Assembly (NCBI RefSeq): GCF_004634425.1
Contig: NZ_SBJL01000004.1
Coordinates: forward strand, 124,001 to 188,000
Length of the DNA stretch: 64,000 nucleotides
Source: Vitreimonas flagellata
Lineage (GTDB): Bacteria; Pseudomonadota; Alphaproteobacteria; Caulobacterales; Aquidulcibacteraceae
Direction: 5' to 3'
The stretch's first letter is position 1, and the number at the start of each line of letters is the position of its first letter. The position numbers were made by a program, and so were the translations under genes. Shown one piece after another: positions 1 to 8,691 of the stretch. Under the pieces are notes generated by a model. The model was not told where the DNA came from. It ran no database searches and saw only the letters and a program-made list of their open reading frames with translations.

Positions 1-864
1 GAAATCCGCTCCACGGTGGGGTGGCTCAAGCACGGCGAGGTCGGGCAGACGCTGCGCCAGCGCGAACTTGCGCATCGTCAGGGTGACGAAGTCGGAGCTG
101 CGCACAAGATCGATCGCCTGGCCCATGTCCGAGACAATCGCCACCGGCGCCAGGCCGCGTCCGGATGCGATGACGGCTGAATACGCGGCGCTGAGTTGGG
201 CGCCTACGTCCGGCAGAGGCGATGGTGCATCCGATTCGGCGCTGAGCAATGACTGGAAACGGTCGAGAACGACATGGCGTGCTCCTGCCAGCATCTGCGC
301 TGTCACCGGCTCGCGCATGAACGGATGGTTGCGCCGCGCCGCCCACGCGACGCCGTCCGCCAGCAATGGGCGCCATTGCACACTTCGGTGCGTAAGCTTC
401 GGCACGCCGAGGGCAAGGTCAACGCGCCGCTGTTCGACATCGTCGACGTAGTGGGCGTCGATGCGCTTGACGCGAAGGGTCACCCCAGGCGCTGCCGCAT
501 GAATGCGCGCGAGCGCGTGCGGCAACAGCACTGAAGCTGCATAGGTGCCGGCGGCGATGACAAACTCGCGCTCTGCGCTAGACGCGTCAAAGGCGGTTTT
601 TGCGACGGCGGCGCGCATCTGCTCGAGCGCAGGGCCCGCGCGCCTGCCGACGTCGATGGCGTATGCGGTGGGAACAAGACCGCCGGCCCGGCGCTCGAAC
701 AAGGGATCGTCAAGCGCCGTTCGCAGGCGGTTGAGCGCATGGCTGACGGCCGAAGGGCTAAGTGCGAGGTCGGAGGCGGCGGCCGTTACGCTGCGCCGCG
801 CCAGCAGCGCCATCAGCACTTTGAGCAGATTAAGGTCGAGAGCGCTAAATTGAGCGTTGTTCAT
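1..864 (-). CDS. LysR-family transcriptional regulator (C-terminus cut by window edge)
   Basis: Translating the minus strand from the ATG at 862-864 gives an open frame that runs to the left edge without a stop. It starts MNNAQFSALDLNLLKVL and continues into a winged helix-turn-helix typical of LysR proteins (RSVTAAASDLALSPSAVSHAL, about residues 24-44), then an effector-binding domain (LRVKRIDAHYVDDVEQRRVD). About 288 residues are visible, close to the usual 300, so only a short C-terminus is missing. It is divergent from the efflux operon that starts about 97 bases away, the classical layout for a LysR regulator of a neighbouring pump. The inducer cannot be read from sequence. Confidence 0.9.
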   Translation of the reverse strand, partial: MNNAQFSALDLNLLKVLMALLARRSVTAAASDLALSPSAVSHALNRLRTALDDPLFERRAGGLVPTAYAIDVGRRAGPALEQMRAAVAKTAFDASSAEREFVIAAGTYAASVLLPHALARIHAAAPGVTLRVKRIDAHYVDDVEQRRVDLALGVPKLTHRSVQWRPLLADGVAWAARRNHPFMREPVTAQMLAGARHVVLDRFQSLLSAESDAPSPLPDVGAQLSAAYSAVIASGRGLAPVAIVSDMGQAIDLVRSSDFVTLTMRKFALAQRLPDLAVLEPPHRGADF

Positions 865-960
865 TTTGCGTGTGCATAAATACCATTTTGCTCACAATAG
901 ATGTCAACCTATCTGTGCGATCGATGTGAACGCGGGGCCGCCCGCGCGAGGACAAATCGG
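865..960. promoter_or_regulatory. Divergent promoter region between lysR and the efflux operon
   Basis: This short gap separates the LysR start from the preferred start of the adaptor gene. It is locally AT-rich at about 865-900. Such a gap is where a LysR protein normally binds to repress itself and activate its neighbour. I cannot define a T-N11-A operator with confidence. Confidence 0.3.
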
Positions 961-2064
961 ATGGATGGCTCGTTCGCCAATACGGCAACGGCGCGCGTGC
1001 GCAGTTTCGCCAGCGAAGCAATACGGCGGATGCGAACCGCCGACCGGCGCCGGCTTTTGTTGATGGTTGGCGCCCCGGTTCTGGTGTTGGCGGCGGTGGC
1101 GGTCTGGCTGCTGGCGTCTGCAGGCGCGGTCAGCACCGACAACGCAACCGTGACTGCCGCCCGGGCGCCGATCAGCGCCAGCGTGCGTGGCCGCGTTGTC
1201 GAAATACTTGTCAGCGACAATCAGCCCGTGCGCGCCGGCGATCCGTTGGTCCGGCTCGACCAAGGTGATTTCCAGCGGGCCGTCACCACGGCCGAAGCGC
1301 GCTTGGCGGCGGCCCGGCTTCAGGTGTCGGCCTTGCGTGCGACCTATCAGGAAGCGATCGCGGGCAGGCGCGCCGCACAAGCCACGGCCGCCCACGCCAG
1401 GGCGGAAGCCAGACGGCAGGAGAACCTGTTCAGGGCAGGGGTGGTGTCGCGCCAGGATCTCGATGGCGCTCGTGTCCAGGCCGACGTGACCGCCCGTCAA
1501 GCCGCGGCCGCGACTGAAGGCGAGGCGATCGCTTTGGCCAATCTCGGCGGCGACCCGCGCGCCCACATTGATTCTCATCCCTTGGTCATGCAGGCCCTTG
1601 CCGCCCTTGAAGACGCGCGCAGCGATCTGGCCGACACAGAGATCAAGGCGCCGGCTGACGGCGTTGTCGCGCGCATAAGTCAGGTGCAGCTCGGCGCTTA
1701 CGTCCAGCCCGCCCAGACCCTTTTTTATGTTGTCTCTGGCGAACCCTGGATCGAGGCGGCATTCAAGGAAAATCAGATTGAGAACCTGCGCCCGGGTCAG
1801 CCGGTGCGCATTCGAATTGACGCTTTCCCAGGCGAAGCGTTTCGCGGTCATGTCGAGAGCTTTTCCCCGGGCACGGGCTCCAGCTTCGCAGTGCTGCCGG
1901 CCGAGAACGCGACCGGCAATTGGGTGCGCGTCGTACAACGCCTGAGCGTCCGCATCGCTTTCGACGAAGCGCCGCCTGATGCTGCGTTCGCCATGGGTCT
2001 GAGCGCGCGCGTGGACGTGAACACCCGCGATCACGGAGACGCGTTGCGCGGGCGAGCGCGGTGA
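961..2064 (+). CDS. HlyD/EmrA-type periplasmic adaptor of a tripartite efflux pump
   Basis: This is the membrane fusion protein that links an inner-membrane pump to an outer-membrane channel. A single N-terminal membrane anchor (LLLMVGAPVLVLAAVAVWLL) is followed by a split lipoyl/biotinyl-like domain (VRGRVVEILVSDNQPVRAGD, and later IKAPADGVV), an alanine- and arginine-rich alpha-helical hairpin and a beta-barrel (FKENQIENLRPGQPVRIRID). An in-frame ATG at 901 would add 20 residues, but it has no ribosome site. The ATG at 961 has GAGGAC upstream and leaves room for a promoter. The stop overlaps the next gene's GTG by 4 bases, so the two are translationally coupled. Confidence 0.9.
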   Translation: MDGSFANTATARVRSFASEAIRRMRTADRRRLLLMVGAPVLVLAAVAVWLLASAGAVSTDNATVTAARAPISASVRGRVVEILVSDNQPVRAGDPLVRLDQGDFQRAVTTAEARLAAARLQVSALRATYQEAIAGRRAAQATAAHARAEARRQENLFRAGVVSRQDLDGARVQADVTARQAAAATEGEAIALANLGGDPRAHIDSHPLVMQALAALEDARSDLADTEIKAPADGVVARISQVQLGAYVQPAQTLFYVVSGEPWIEAAFKENQIENLRPGQPVRIRIDAFPGEAFRGHVESFSPGTGSSFAVLPAENATGNWVRVVQRLSVRIAFDEAPPDAAFAMGLSARVDVNTRDHGDALRGRAR

Positions 2065-3551
2065 CCGAAAGCTCGATTGGCGAAGCGCAGCGCAGCGCCA
2101 TCACGTTCGCGCTGATCCTGGCGACGATCCTGTCCACGGTCGCCTCGACCATCGCCAATGTGGTGCTGCCTCAGATCAGGGCGAGCACTGGCGCCGCGCA
2201 GGACGAGATCAGCTGGGTGCTGACCTCGTTCATTCTGGCGGGCGCGGTTGTGACGCCGGCGCTCGGTTGGCTGGAACAGAAGTTTGGCCGCCGCCATCTG
2301 CTGCTCGCCTCGATCGTCGGTTTTACGGTGTCGGGAATGCTGTGCGGGTTGGCGACCGGCATCGTCGAACTCGTGCTCTTCCGTTTGGCCCAGGGCGCCT
2401 TCGGCGCCGTCTTCATTCCGATGTCGCAGGCGATCTTGCTCGACATCAATCCTCCGCAGCGCCACGGCCAAGCAATGGCGTTATGGGGCATCGGCGCGGT
2501 GTTGGGACCGATCATCGGGCCTGTGCTCGGCGGCTGGCTCGCCGAAAACCTGACTTGGCGATGGGTCTTCTTTATCAACGTGCCCCTAGCGACCGTGGCC
2601 TTTTTCATGGTCGCCGCCGCGCTGCCGAAACACGAGGAAGTGGAAATCCACAAGTTCGACGCATTTGGATTTGGGGCGCTCGCGGTCGGCCTGATCGGTC
2701 TGCAGCTGATGCTCGATCGCGGACCGCGTCAGGAATGGTTCGCTTCGAGCGAAATCTGGATCGAATTCGGGCTGGGTCTACTCGGCTTTTATCTGTTTTT
2801 TGTTCACACCTTCACGGCGCGCAAGGCGATCTTCGATCGCCAGATATGGGTCGACCGCAATTTCTTGACGGCCAGCATCATGATCTTCTTCATCGGCATG
2901 CTGATGTTCGCCGGCATGGCGGTGTTGCCCACTTTGCTTCAAAGCCTCTTGGGTTATCCTGTCCTGCATAGCGGCGTTGTTCAGTTGCCGCGTGGGGTGG
3001 GCACGCTTTTGTCGATGGTCCTTGTCGGGCGCTTGCACGGTCGCATCGACCAGAGATTAATCGTCCTGGCCGGCTTGGCGCTTACCGGTTGGTCGTACGC
3101 CGAGATGTCGCGCTTTTCGCTTCAGATGGACGAGGGCTTGGTGCTGATCTCGGGTTTGCTGCAGGGCTTGGGCCTTGGCCTCATCTTTGTGCCCATGTCG
3201 GCGCTCGCGTTCACCACAATCGCTCCTCAGCTGAGAACGCAGGCTGCTTCGCTGTTCACGCTCGTCCGTAACGTCGGCAGCAGCATCGGCATTTCGTTTG
3301 TGGGCGCGCTGCAAATCTACAACACCAAGATCGTGCAGTCGCAGCTCGTCGAACATGTGACGCCGGATAATCCAATCGCCGCCGGCGCCGTTGATTTCGC
3401 GAGCGTGCGCGCGCTGGCCGCCATGATGCAGGCGATCGCGCGGCAGGCGGCGATGGTCGCTTATATCGACGCCTTTCATCTGTTGTTCTGGATGTGTGTG
3501 GCGCTCGCGCCGCTGGTTCTGCTGATGCGGACAAAAAGAATAGTGGTCTGA
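2061..3551 (+). CDS. EmrB/QacA-type MFS drug transporter (DHA2, 14 TM)
   Basis: The 496-residue protein is a drug:H+ antiporter of the DHA2 family. It has about 14 hydrophobic segments, the family sequence TIANVVLPQIRAS in TM1, the TM2-3 loop motif LEQKFGRRHLLL, and the antiporter motif C region ALWGIGAVLGPIIGPVLGGW. It starts with GTG inside the stop of the adaptor gene, and is followed 3 bases later by the outer-membrane factor, so all three parts of an EmrAB-TolC-like pump sit in one operon. Substrates are likely hydrophobic toxicants, by analogy with EmrAB; the sequence does not specify them. Confidence 0.92.
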   Translation: MTESSIGEAQRSAITFALILATILSTVASTIANVVLPQIRASTGAAQDEISWVLTSFILAGAVVTPALGWLEQKFGRRHLLLASIVGFTVSGMLCGLATGIVELVLFRLAQGAFGAVFIPMSQAILLDINPPQRHGQAMALWGIGAVLGPIIGPVLGGWLAENLTWRWVFFINVPLATVAFFMVAAALPKHEEVEIHKFDAFGFGALAVGLIGLQLMLDRGPRQEWFASSEIWIEFGLGLLGFYLFFVHTFTARKAIFDRQIWVDRNFLTASIMIFFIGMLMFAGMAVLPTLLQSLLGYPVLHSGVVQLPRGVGTLLSMVLVGRLHGRIDQRLIVLAGLALTGWSYAEMSRFSLQMDEGLVLISGLLQGLGLGLIFVPMSALAFTTIAPQLRTQAASLFTLVRNVGSSIGISFVGALQIYNTKIVQSQLVEHVTPDNPIAAGAVDFASVRALAAMMQAIARQAAMVAYIDAFHLLFWMCVALAPLVLLMRTKRIVV

Positions 3552-3554
3552 TCG

Positions 3555-4991
3555 ATGAAGAGAATCCGTTTCCCCGCCATGCTTGTCGGCGCCGCCATGA
3601 CATCGGCATGCATCACCGTCGGCCCGGACTACGAGCGCCCGGCCCCGCCGCCCGCGGCCAATTACGCCATGACGGGCGATCTACCTGCGCCCACTCTGGT
3701 TGCCTTGACTCCGAGCAATGAGGTCGCGCGTGAATGGTGGCGCAGTTTCGCCTCCACGGACATCGACCGACTCGTCGAGCAAGCGCTCCGCCAGAACAGG
3801 ACGCTCGCCGCCGCCGACGCGGCGCTGGCGCGTGCGCAAGCTGTCCTTAGCGCCGCGCGCGGCGGCGCAGCCCCGCAGATCGATTACAGCGCGGGCGCCG
3901 AACGCGAGCGTGTCAATACGGCCGCCTTTGGCATCGAAGGATTTCCGAGCCCCACAATCTCACTCTATTCGGTCGGTGCGAGCGCGGCGTTCGATCTCGA
4001 CGTGTTCGGCGGGCAGCGCCGGCGCATCGAAAGCGCAGCCGCGCGCGCCGAGGCGCAGGCCCGCCGCACCGACGCGGCGTACCTGTCGCTGAGCGGGCAG
4101 GTGGTCACGCGCGCCGTGGACATTGGCTCGCTGCAAGCACAGTTGTCGGCGGCCGAAGGGATCGTCGCCGATGATCGACGCGTGATCGAGATGATCCGCC
4201 GATCGATCGCCGCGGGCGGCGCGCCGGCTTCGGCCGAGACCGCCGCGGCAGCGCAGCTCGCCGAGGACGAAGCGCGCTTGCCTCCGCTGCGGATCCAGCT
4301 TGCACAAGCGCGTCACGCCTTGGCGGCGTTGCTGGGACACGCGCCGAGCGAATGGGCGGCGCCGGAGCTTACGCTCGAGGCAATGAACATCCCGGAGCGC
4401 ATTCCGGTGTCTTTGCCATCCGAGCTCGTACGCGCGCGCCCCGACATACTTGCCGCTGAGGCGGATTTGCACGCCGCTACAGCCGATATCGGCGTCGCAA
4501 CCGCCGCGCTCTATCCCCGCATCTCGTTGGGGGCGGCCTTCAGCGTCGCTTCGCTTGAACCCGAAACGCTGTTCAACTATGAGAGCGCAGGCTGGTCGCT
4601 TGGCCCGTCCTTGACTGGACCGCTGTTTCATGGCGGCGCGCTGCGCGCTCAGCGGCGCGGCGCGCAAGCCTCGCAGGTCGAAGCGATGGCCCGCTACGAG
4701 CAGACTGTGCTCAACGCCTTCGTGCAGGTGTCGGACTTGCTGCAGGCTGTGGCGCAGGACCAGGAACTGGTGCAAGCGCAAATCCGCGCTGCGGCCGCGG
4801 CGGCTGAGAATGCGCGTCTCGCGGAGCTTGCTTACGAAAATGGCGCGGGCACGCTGCTGCAGGTGATCGACGCGCAACGTCAGTCGCAGCGCGCGCGGCT
4901 GGGCCTGATCCAGGCAAATGCCCAATTGCGCCGCGACATCGCCGCGCTCTTTGTCGCAACGGCGAGCGATTGGCGCGCAGAGGGCGGTTGA
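3555..4991 (+). CDS. NodT-family outer-membrane efflux lipoprotein
   Basis: This is the outer-membrane channel of the tripartite pump. The 478-residue protein starts with a lipoprotein signal (MKRIRFPAMLVGAAMTSACI, Cys in the lipobox), then VGPDYERPAPP, a near-universal start of mature NodT/OprM proteins. Two repeats of long amphipathic helices follow, with the family sequence VRARPDILAAEADLHAATAD in the second half. The C-terminal half contains LQVIDAQRQSQRARL, again typical. It is the last gene of the operon; the following gene remnant is on the other strand. Confidence 0.92.
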   Translation: MKRIRFPAMLVGAAMTSACITVGPDYERPAPPPAANYAMTGDLPAPTLVALTPSNEVAREWWRSFASTDIDRLVEQALRQNRTLAAADAALARAQAVLSAARGGAAPQIDYSAGAERERVNTAAFGIEGFPSPTISLYSVGASAAFDLDVFGGQRRRIESAAARAEAQARRTDAAYLSLSGQVVTRAVDIGSLQAQLSAAEGIVADDRRVIEMIRRSIAAGGAPASAETAAAAQLAEDEARLPPLRIQLAQARHALAALLGHAPSEWAAPELTLEAMNIPERIPVSLPSELVRARPDILAAEADLHAATADIGVATAALYPRISLGAAFSVASLEPETLFNYESAGWSLGPSLTGPLFHGGALRAQRRGAQASQVEAMARYEQTVLNAFVQVSDLLQAVAQDQELVQAQIRAAAAAAENARLAELAYENGAGTLLQVIDAQRQSQRARLGLIQANAQLRRDIAALFVATASDWRAEGG

Positions 4992-5008
4992 GCCTCGGTC
5001 ACCGCGGC

Positions 5009-5185
5009 TTATTCTGCAGAGTCCGTGTCGAAGCGATAGAGCAGGGGCACGCCGAGATAGTCGAGACCCTGGTTGCGCCCTCGTCCAAAATCTGACCGTG
5101 ACTGATGTGCTCATAATGGAGCTGGCCCGCAAAGCGCGGTGAGAATTCACGCTCCACACCAGCGTCGTGCGGGAACAGGTCCTAG
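5009..5185 (-). pseudogene. 3' remnant of a PagL-like lipid A deacylase (acyloxyacyl hydrolase)
   Basis: No complete gene is present, but the minus strand holds a recognisable C-terminus split over two frames. One frame reads FSPRFAGQLHYEHISHGQIL, then the next frame reads GRNQGLDYLGVPLLYRF and ends at TAA (5009-5011). His-Ile-Ser followed by an Asn-x-Gly-Leu segment and a terminal aromatic beta-strand is the pattern of the PagL outer-membrane enzymes that remove a 3-O acyl chain from lipid A. A one-base shift near 5078-5090 separates the frames, and an in-frame stop lies upstream. The N-terminal two thirds are missing. Family assignment rests on the His-Ser motif and the barrel end only. Confidence 0.5.
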
Positions 5186-5194
5186 CGCGTCTGA

Positions 5195-5797
5195 TTGCCG
5201 AAACATCATCGTGGCCTTGGCAACGCGGTGCTTGAAGTGTTTCCGAAGAGTCTCGGTCCCATCCTCAAGCTCGACAAGAACTGCGAGCGTCAATGGTCCA
5301 ACATGCGCAGAGGTTTACCCGGTCCGCCGCAATTCGGGGGGGCGCCAGTCACCAATATCCGCAATGTGAAGAGTCCGCACTGGCGACCGCTTCTAGGCCC
5401 TGCCCATCGCTGCCTCGTTCCGTTCACGGCCTTCAGCGAATACGAAGACGCCTCGCCGAAAGGGAAAAAGCAGATCCGCTGGTTTGCGCCGATTGATCGC
5501 GATCTTGTCTATTTCGCCGGCATCTGGCGCCAATGGGAAGGCGATTACGGCTCCAAGAACGAGTCCCATATCGGACGCATCTTCAGCTTTCTCACCACGG
5601 AGCCCAACGAATTGGTGCGGCCGGTCCACGCCAAGGCGACGCCGGTCATTCTGGGCAGGGAGGCCGAACAGAGAGAATGGCTTCAAGCGCCCGTTGCGGA
5701 CATTGAAGCGATCCAGGCGCGCGTATTGGCGAGAGACGCACTGGAAATCGTATCGGCTGACGAAGTGGCGCAATATGCGAGCGGCTATCTCAAGTGA
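5195..5797 (+). pseudogene. SRAP (YedK/HMCES) family protein lacking its N-terminus and catalytic Cys2
   Basis: SRAP proteins crosslink to abasic sites in single-stranded DNA through Cys2 of a conserved MCGR/MCN N-terminus. The frame contains the family core (GGAPVTNIRNVKSPHWRPLL, HRCLVPFTAFSEYE, FAGIW, FSFLTTEPNELVRPVHAKAT, PVILGREAE), so the conserved Glu (FSEYE) and His (VHAKATPVIL) are kept. The first recognisable homology is around GNAVLEVFPKSLGPI, and the ~35 residues before it, including Cys2, are absent. The canonical Trp of the MRWG segment is also Arg here. The available ATG at 5195 is therefore probably fortuitous. It faces the PagL remnant, which is also truncated at its 5' end. 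Confidence 0.7.
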
Positions 5798-5809
5798 GCG
5801 CGCCGCAGA

Positions 5810-5929
5810 TCATGTGATCAACCGCGCGATGCCCATCACGATCATGGCGATGACCAGGCCGCCGCCGAGCGCTTCCATCGCCATCGACAAAGTCGATTGG
5901 CGCTGGTGCGTGTTGCGCCTTGGCGGCAT
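5810..5929 (-). CDS. Possible small membrane protein (39 aa)
   Basis: An ATG at 5927-5929 opens 39 codons reading MPPRRNTHQRQST, then a single hydrophobic segment (ALGGGLVIAMIVMGIARLI) and a stop. A basic N-terminus plus one transmembrane helix is typical of real small membrane proteins, and a weak CCGGAG precedes the start. I do not recognise a family. It could equally be chance coding in a 416-base gene-poor stretch between 5798 and 6214. I see nothing else coding in that stretch. Confidence 0.3.
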   Translation of the reverse strand: MPPRRNTHQRQSTLSMAMEALGGGLVIAMIVMGIARLIT

Positions 5930-6107
5930 CTCCGGTCGTGGTTGGCGAGGATCGCAATACTCACTCACGATCGCACTCTACGCGAGCGCGACATTCGACG
6001 TCCCACCGAACATATCCTTAGTTCCTCCGTCGTTGCCTCTTTGGCGCGAAGCGCCTTCGTACTTCGCCAAACGCGCGATTTTGTCATGCTCGGATCACAA
6101 AGCATCT

Positions 6108-6133
6108 TCTTGATCAAGAGGTCCCGCGGGACC
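6108..6133. promoter_or_regulatory. Two abutting perfect palindromes upstream of traG
   Basis: TCTTGATCAAGA (6108-6119) is immediately followed by GGTCCCGCGGGACC (6120-6133), both perfect. A further short hairpin (GGCGC-GAA-GCGCC) lies at 6043-6055. No T-run follows, so this is not an ordinary terminator. The position, about 80 bases before traG, fits an operator for the transfer operon; a DNA-processing site is also possible but unsupported. Confidence 0.45.
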
Positions 6134-6214
6134 CGTTGAGCCCGGGGCCGCAAGAGCATCTGCTTCCACCTGAGATCGTCAACTCGAACCAGACGATATC
6201 TCCGGAGCGTTTCG

Positions 6215-8233
6215 ATGCAGCAGCGTTGGGCAGCGATGGGCGCGGGAAGTGCGATCAGTGTCGCTGCGTGCGTCTGGGCCTCATCGTTCATCGCCGACAC
6301 CTTCGGCCATCAACCAGCATTGGGCACGCCTGCGATCTCTATCGGAGGCGCAAGGCTTTATCCGCCTTGGTGTGTTTTCGAGTGGAGCGCGCGCTGGAGC
6401 GAGGCGTTTCCACGGCCCTTCGCGGCGGCGCAGCTCATAGCGCTCGGCGGTTTCGTTTTCGCCTGCATCGCTGCTGCTCTGATCATGCGCCGCGATCACG
6501 CAATGAAGCCGTTCGCCGATGGCGCGTGGGGCGGGTTCGATGATGCGGCCGCCTGCGGACTTTTCGCCCGCGCCGGCGCCGTCCTCGGCAAGCTCGATGG
6601 CGAAGTGCTCTGCTTTGACGGTCCTGAACACCAGTTGCTGATCGGCGCCTCGCGCTCCGGCAAGGGTAGGGGGCACGTCGTGCCGACTTTGCTCGCGTGG
6701 CCGCACTCGGCGCTGGTGCTCGACATCAAGGGCGAACTCGCCGACGGCGACGAACGCCACGGCTTTCCCGGCACGGCGGGCTTTCGCGAAACGATAGGAC
6801 CGGTGCTGCGCTTTGCGCCGACGCGCGCGGACTCGGCGAGCTTCAACCCTCTGTTTGAAGTGCGGCGCGGCCCCAATGAAGTGCGTGATGTCCAGAACAT
6901 CGTTGAAATCCTCGTCGATCCCGCAGGAGACGGCCGTCACCAGGATTTCTGGGATCGCTCGGCCAAACACGTCCTCGTCGGCCTTATCCTGCACGTGCTT
7001 TATGTCGAGCCGCCGCAACGCAAGACGCTTGCCGTTGTGCGCGAGAAGCTGCGCGATCTCGATGCGACCGCGCTCGAGATGAAGTCTGTGTATCACCGCA
7101 TCTCGCCCACCACCGGCGCGCCCGAAATCCATCCCGCAGTGCTACACGCCGCCGAAAGCTTCCTCGCCGGCGAAGAACGCATGCAATCGGGCATCAAGGC
7201 GACGGCAGAATCGTTCTTTGGCCTCTTCGCCGACGAGATCGTGGCGGCGAAGACCGCGTCTTCCGATTTTCGCATCGGCGACCTCATGTGCGGCGACCGC
7301 CCGGTCACGCTCTATCTGCAGCCACCGCCATCGGATGCGCTGCGGCTGACGCCGCTGATGCGCCTCATCATCAATCAGTTCGCGCGCGCGCTGATGGAGA
7401 GCCAGACGCACGATGCGCAGGGACGCCTCAAGCGTCATCGCCTGCTGCTGCTGCTCGACGAGTTTCCGATGCTCGGGCGTATGCCTTTCTTCGAAGTGAT
7501 GATGGGCGCAATGGCGGGCTATGGCCTGAAGGCCTCGCTCGTCTGCCAATCGCTCAATCACATCACCAAGGCTTACGGCCGCGAAAACGTCATTCTCGAC
7601 AATTGCCACATCGTCACTGCGTTCGCGGCCAGTGATGACGACACCAGCGAGCGCATCTCGAAGATGGCGGGCGAGGTATGGGAGCTGCGCGAAAGCCTGA
7701 CCGAGCGCACGCCGCGCCCTCTGCTGGGTTGGGGACGCCGCACGCTCACGATGCGCGAGGAACGCCGCCCGCTGATCACGGCGGCGCAAGTGCGGGCGTT
7801 GCCGCGCGACGAGCAATTGATGTTTGTCTCGGGCGCCAAACCCATTCGCGCGAAGAAGCTCAAGTTTGATCAAGAGCGCGTCTTTCGCGCGCGCCTACGT
7901 CCGGCTTCAGGCGAACGCCCGATTTTGAGCGTTGCACATGATTGGCAGACGGTGCGCGCTCTCGGCTTCATCCCCAAAACGCCGCCCGCTGCTGCGCGGT
8001 CCAAACCCGCGCTCGCCAAGGAGGGGCTCAAAGCCCAGCCTGATCTCTTCGAGCAAGCCGCGGTGAAGAGCCCAAGCATTTCCGAACGAGCGCTTGCTGG
8101 GTTTCGCGGGCTTGACGGGGAGATCCTGCCGCCGCCCGGCCGCGGTGCGAACGCCATGCCCCACGCGCAATCATCAAGCTTGTTCGAGGCGGCGTCTGAC
8201 ACGACCGCGCGCCGTCGTTCAAAGGGGATCTGA
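6215..8233 (+). CDS. traG: Type IV coupling protein TraG/VirD4
   Basis: This ATPase docks the relaxase-DNA complex to the type IV secretion channel. The 672-residue protein has two N-terminal membrane helices (about residues 10-25 and 72-91), Walker A GASRSGKG at 144-151, and Walker B LLLLLDEFPMLG in the middle. The sequence DFWDRSAKHVLVGLILHVL is typical of the TraG family. The C-terminal 100 residues are low-complexity and variable, as usual. The start has GGAG seven bases upstream. It is the first gene of the transfer operon, and the RHH gene follows after 5 bases. Its usual partner, a relaxase, is not in the window. Confidence 0.95.
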   Translation: MQQRWAAMGAGSAISVAACVWASSFIADTFGHQPALGTPAISIGGARLYPPWCVFEWSARWSEAFPRPFAAAQLIALGGFVFACIAAALIMRRDHAMKPFADGAWGGFDDAAACGLFARAGAVLGKLDGEVLCFDGPEHQLLIGASRSGKGRGHVVPTLLAWPHSALVLDIKGELADGDERHGFPGTAGFRETIGPVLRFAPTRADSASFNPLFEVRRGPNEVRDVQNIVEILVDPAGDGRHQDFWDRSAKHVLVGLILHVLYVEPPQRKTLAVVREKLRDLDATALEMKSVYHRISPTTGAPEIHPAVLHAAESFLAGEERMQSGIKATAESFFGLFADEIVAAKTASSDFRIGDLMCGDRPVTLYLQPPPSDALRLTPLMRLIINQFARALMESQTHDAQGRLKRHRLLLLLDEFPMLGRMPFFEVMMGAMAGYGLKASLVCQSLNHITKAYGRENVILDNCHIVTAFAASDDDTSERISKMAGEVWELRESLTERTPRPLLGWGRRTLTMREERRPLITAAQVRALPRDEQLMFVSGAKPIRAKKLKFDQERVFRARLRPASGERPILSVAHDWQTVRALGFIPKTPPAAARSKPALAKEGLKAQPDLFEQAAVKSPSISERALAGFRGLDGEILPPPGRGANAMPHAQSSSLFEAASDTTARRRSKGI

Positions 8234-8238
8234 CGCGC

Positions 8239-8691
8239 ATGCCCCGTTCCGGCATCACCGTGTATCTGCCGCCAGCACTCGAAGAGCGCATTTCGGCCAT
8301 CGCCAAGGAGCGGCATTGCTCGGAATCGAGCCTCATCGCGGATGCGGTGAAAGCGCGCTTCGACAAGCGGAGCCCTGAGACGACGAACACCGCAGAGCGC
8401 GAGCGCATGCGCACCGATGCACGGCTCGATAAGGCGATCGGTGAGGCGCTCATCATGAAAGAGGTCTTGCTTTTGTTCGTGCGGGTGTGGCTTGAGCACA
8501 ATCCGCCGATTGATCCAAGCATCGAGGAAAGTGCTGCCGCCAGCGCCGATGCGCGCTTCGAGCGTTTTCTCGATTATGTCGCCCAAGGCCTCGCGCCAGG
8601 CAAATCCGTCGCCTCGCGCGAATTGGTGACGCCAGCGCTGCATCCTGACGGCGATAATGCAAGGCCGGTGGTCATGGAGCAGGGCCCATGA
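8239..8691 (+). CDS. Ribbon-helix-helix (CopG-like) DNA-binding protein of the transfer operon
   Basis: The first 45 residues (GITVYLPPALEERISAIAKE followed by SESSLIADAVKARF) form a CopG/MetJ ribbon-helix-helix: one beta-strand and two helices. The remaining 100 residues are helical with a hydrophobic patch (EVLLLFVRVWLEHN) and no known domain. A CopG-like gene between traG and trbB is a fixed feature of Tn4371-type elements. It may autoregulate the operon or act as an accessory protein; neither can be told from sequence. It overlaps trbB by 4 bases. Confidence 0.85.
   Translation: MPRSGITVYLPPALEERISAIAKERHCSESSLIADAVKARFDKRSPETTNTAERERMRTDARLDKAIGEALIMKEVLLLFVRVWLEHNPPIDPSIEESAAASADARFERFLDYVAQGLAPGKSVASRELVTPALHPDGDNARPVVMEQGP

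Noticed and set aside
3960-5159. A 399-codon open frame on the minus strand
   Set aside because: It is antisense to the outer-membrane factor gene and reads as Arg/Ala-rich low-information protein. Only its first part overlaps the PagL remnant, in a different frame.
6108-6133. The transfer origin (oriT) of the element
   Set aside because: The palindromes are real, but no relaxase gene lies next to them and no nic-site sequence can be identified; kept only as an operator candidate.
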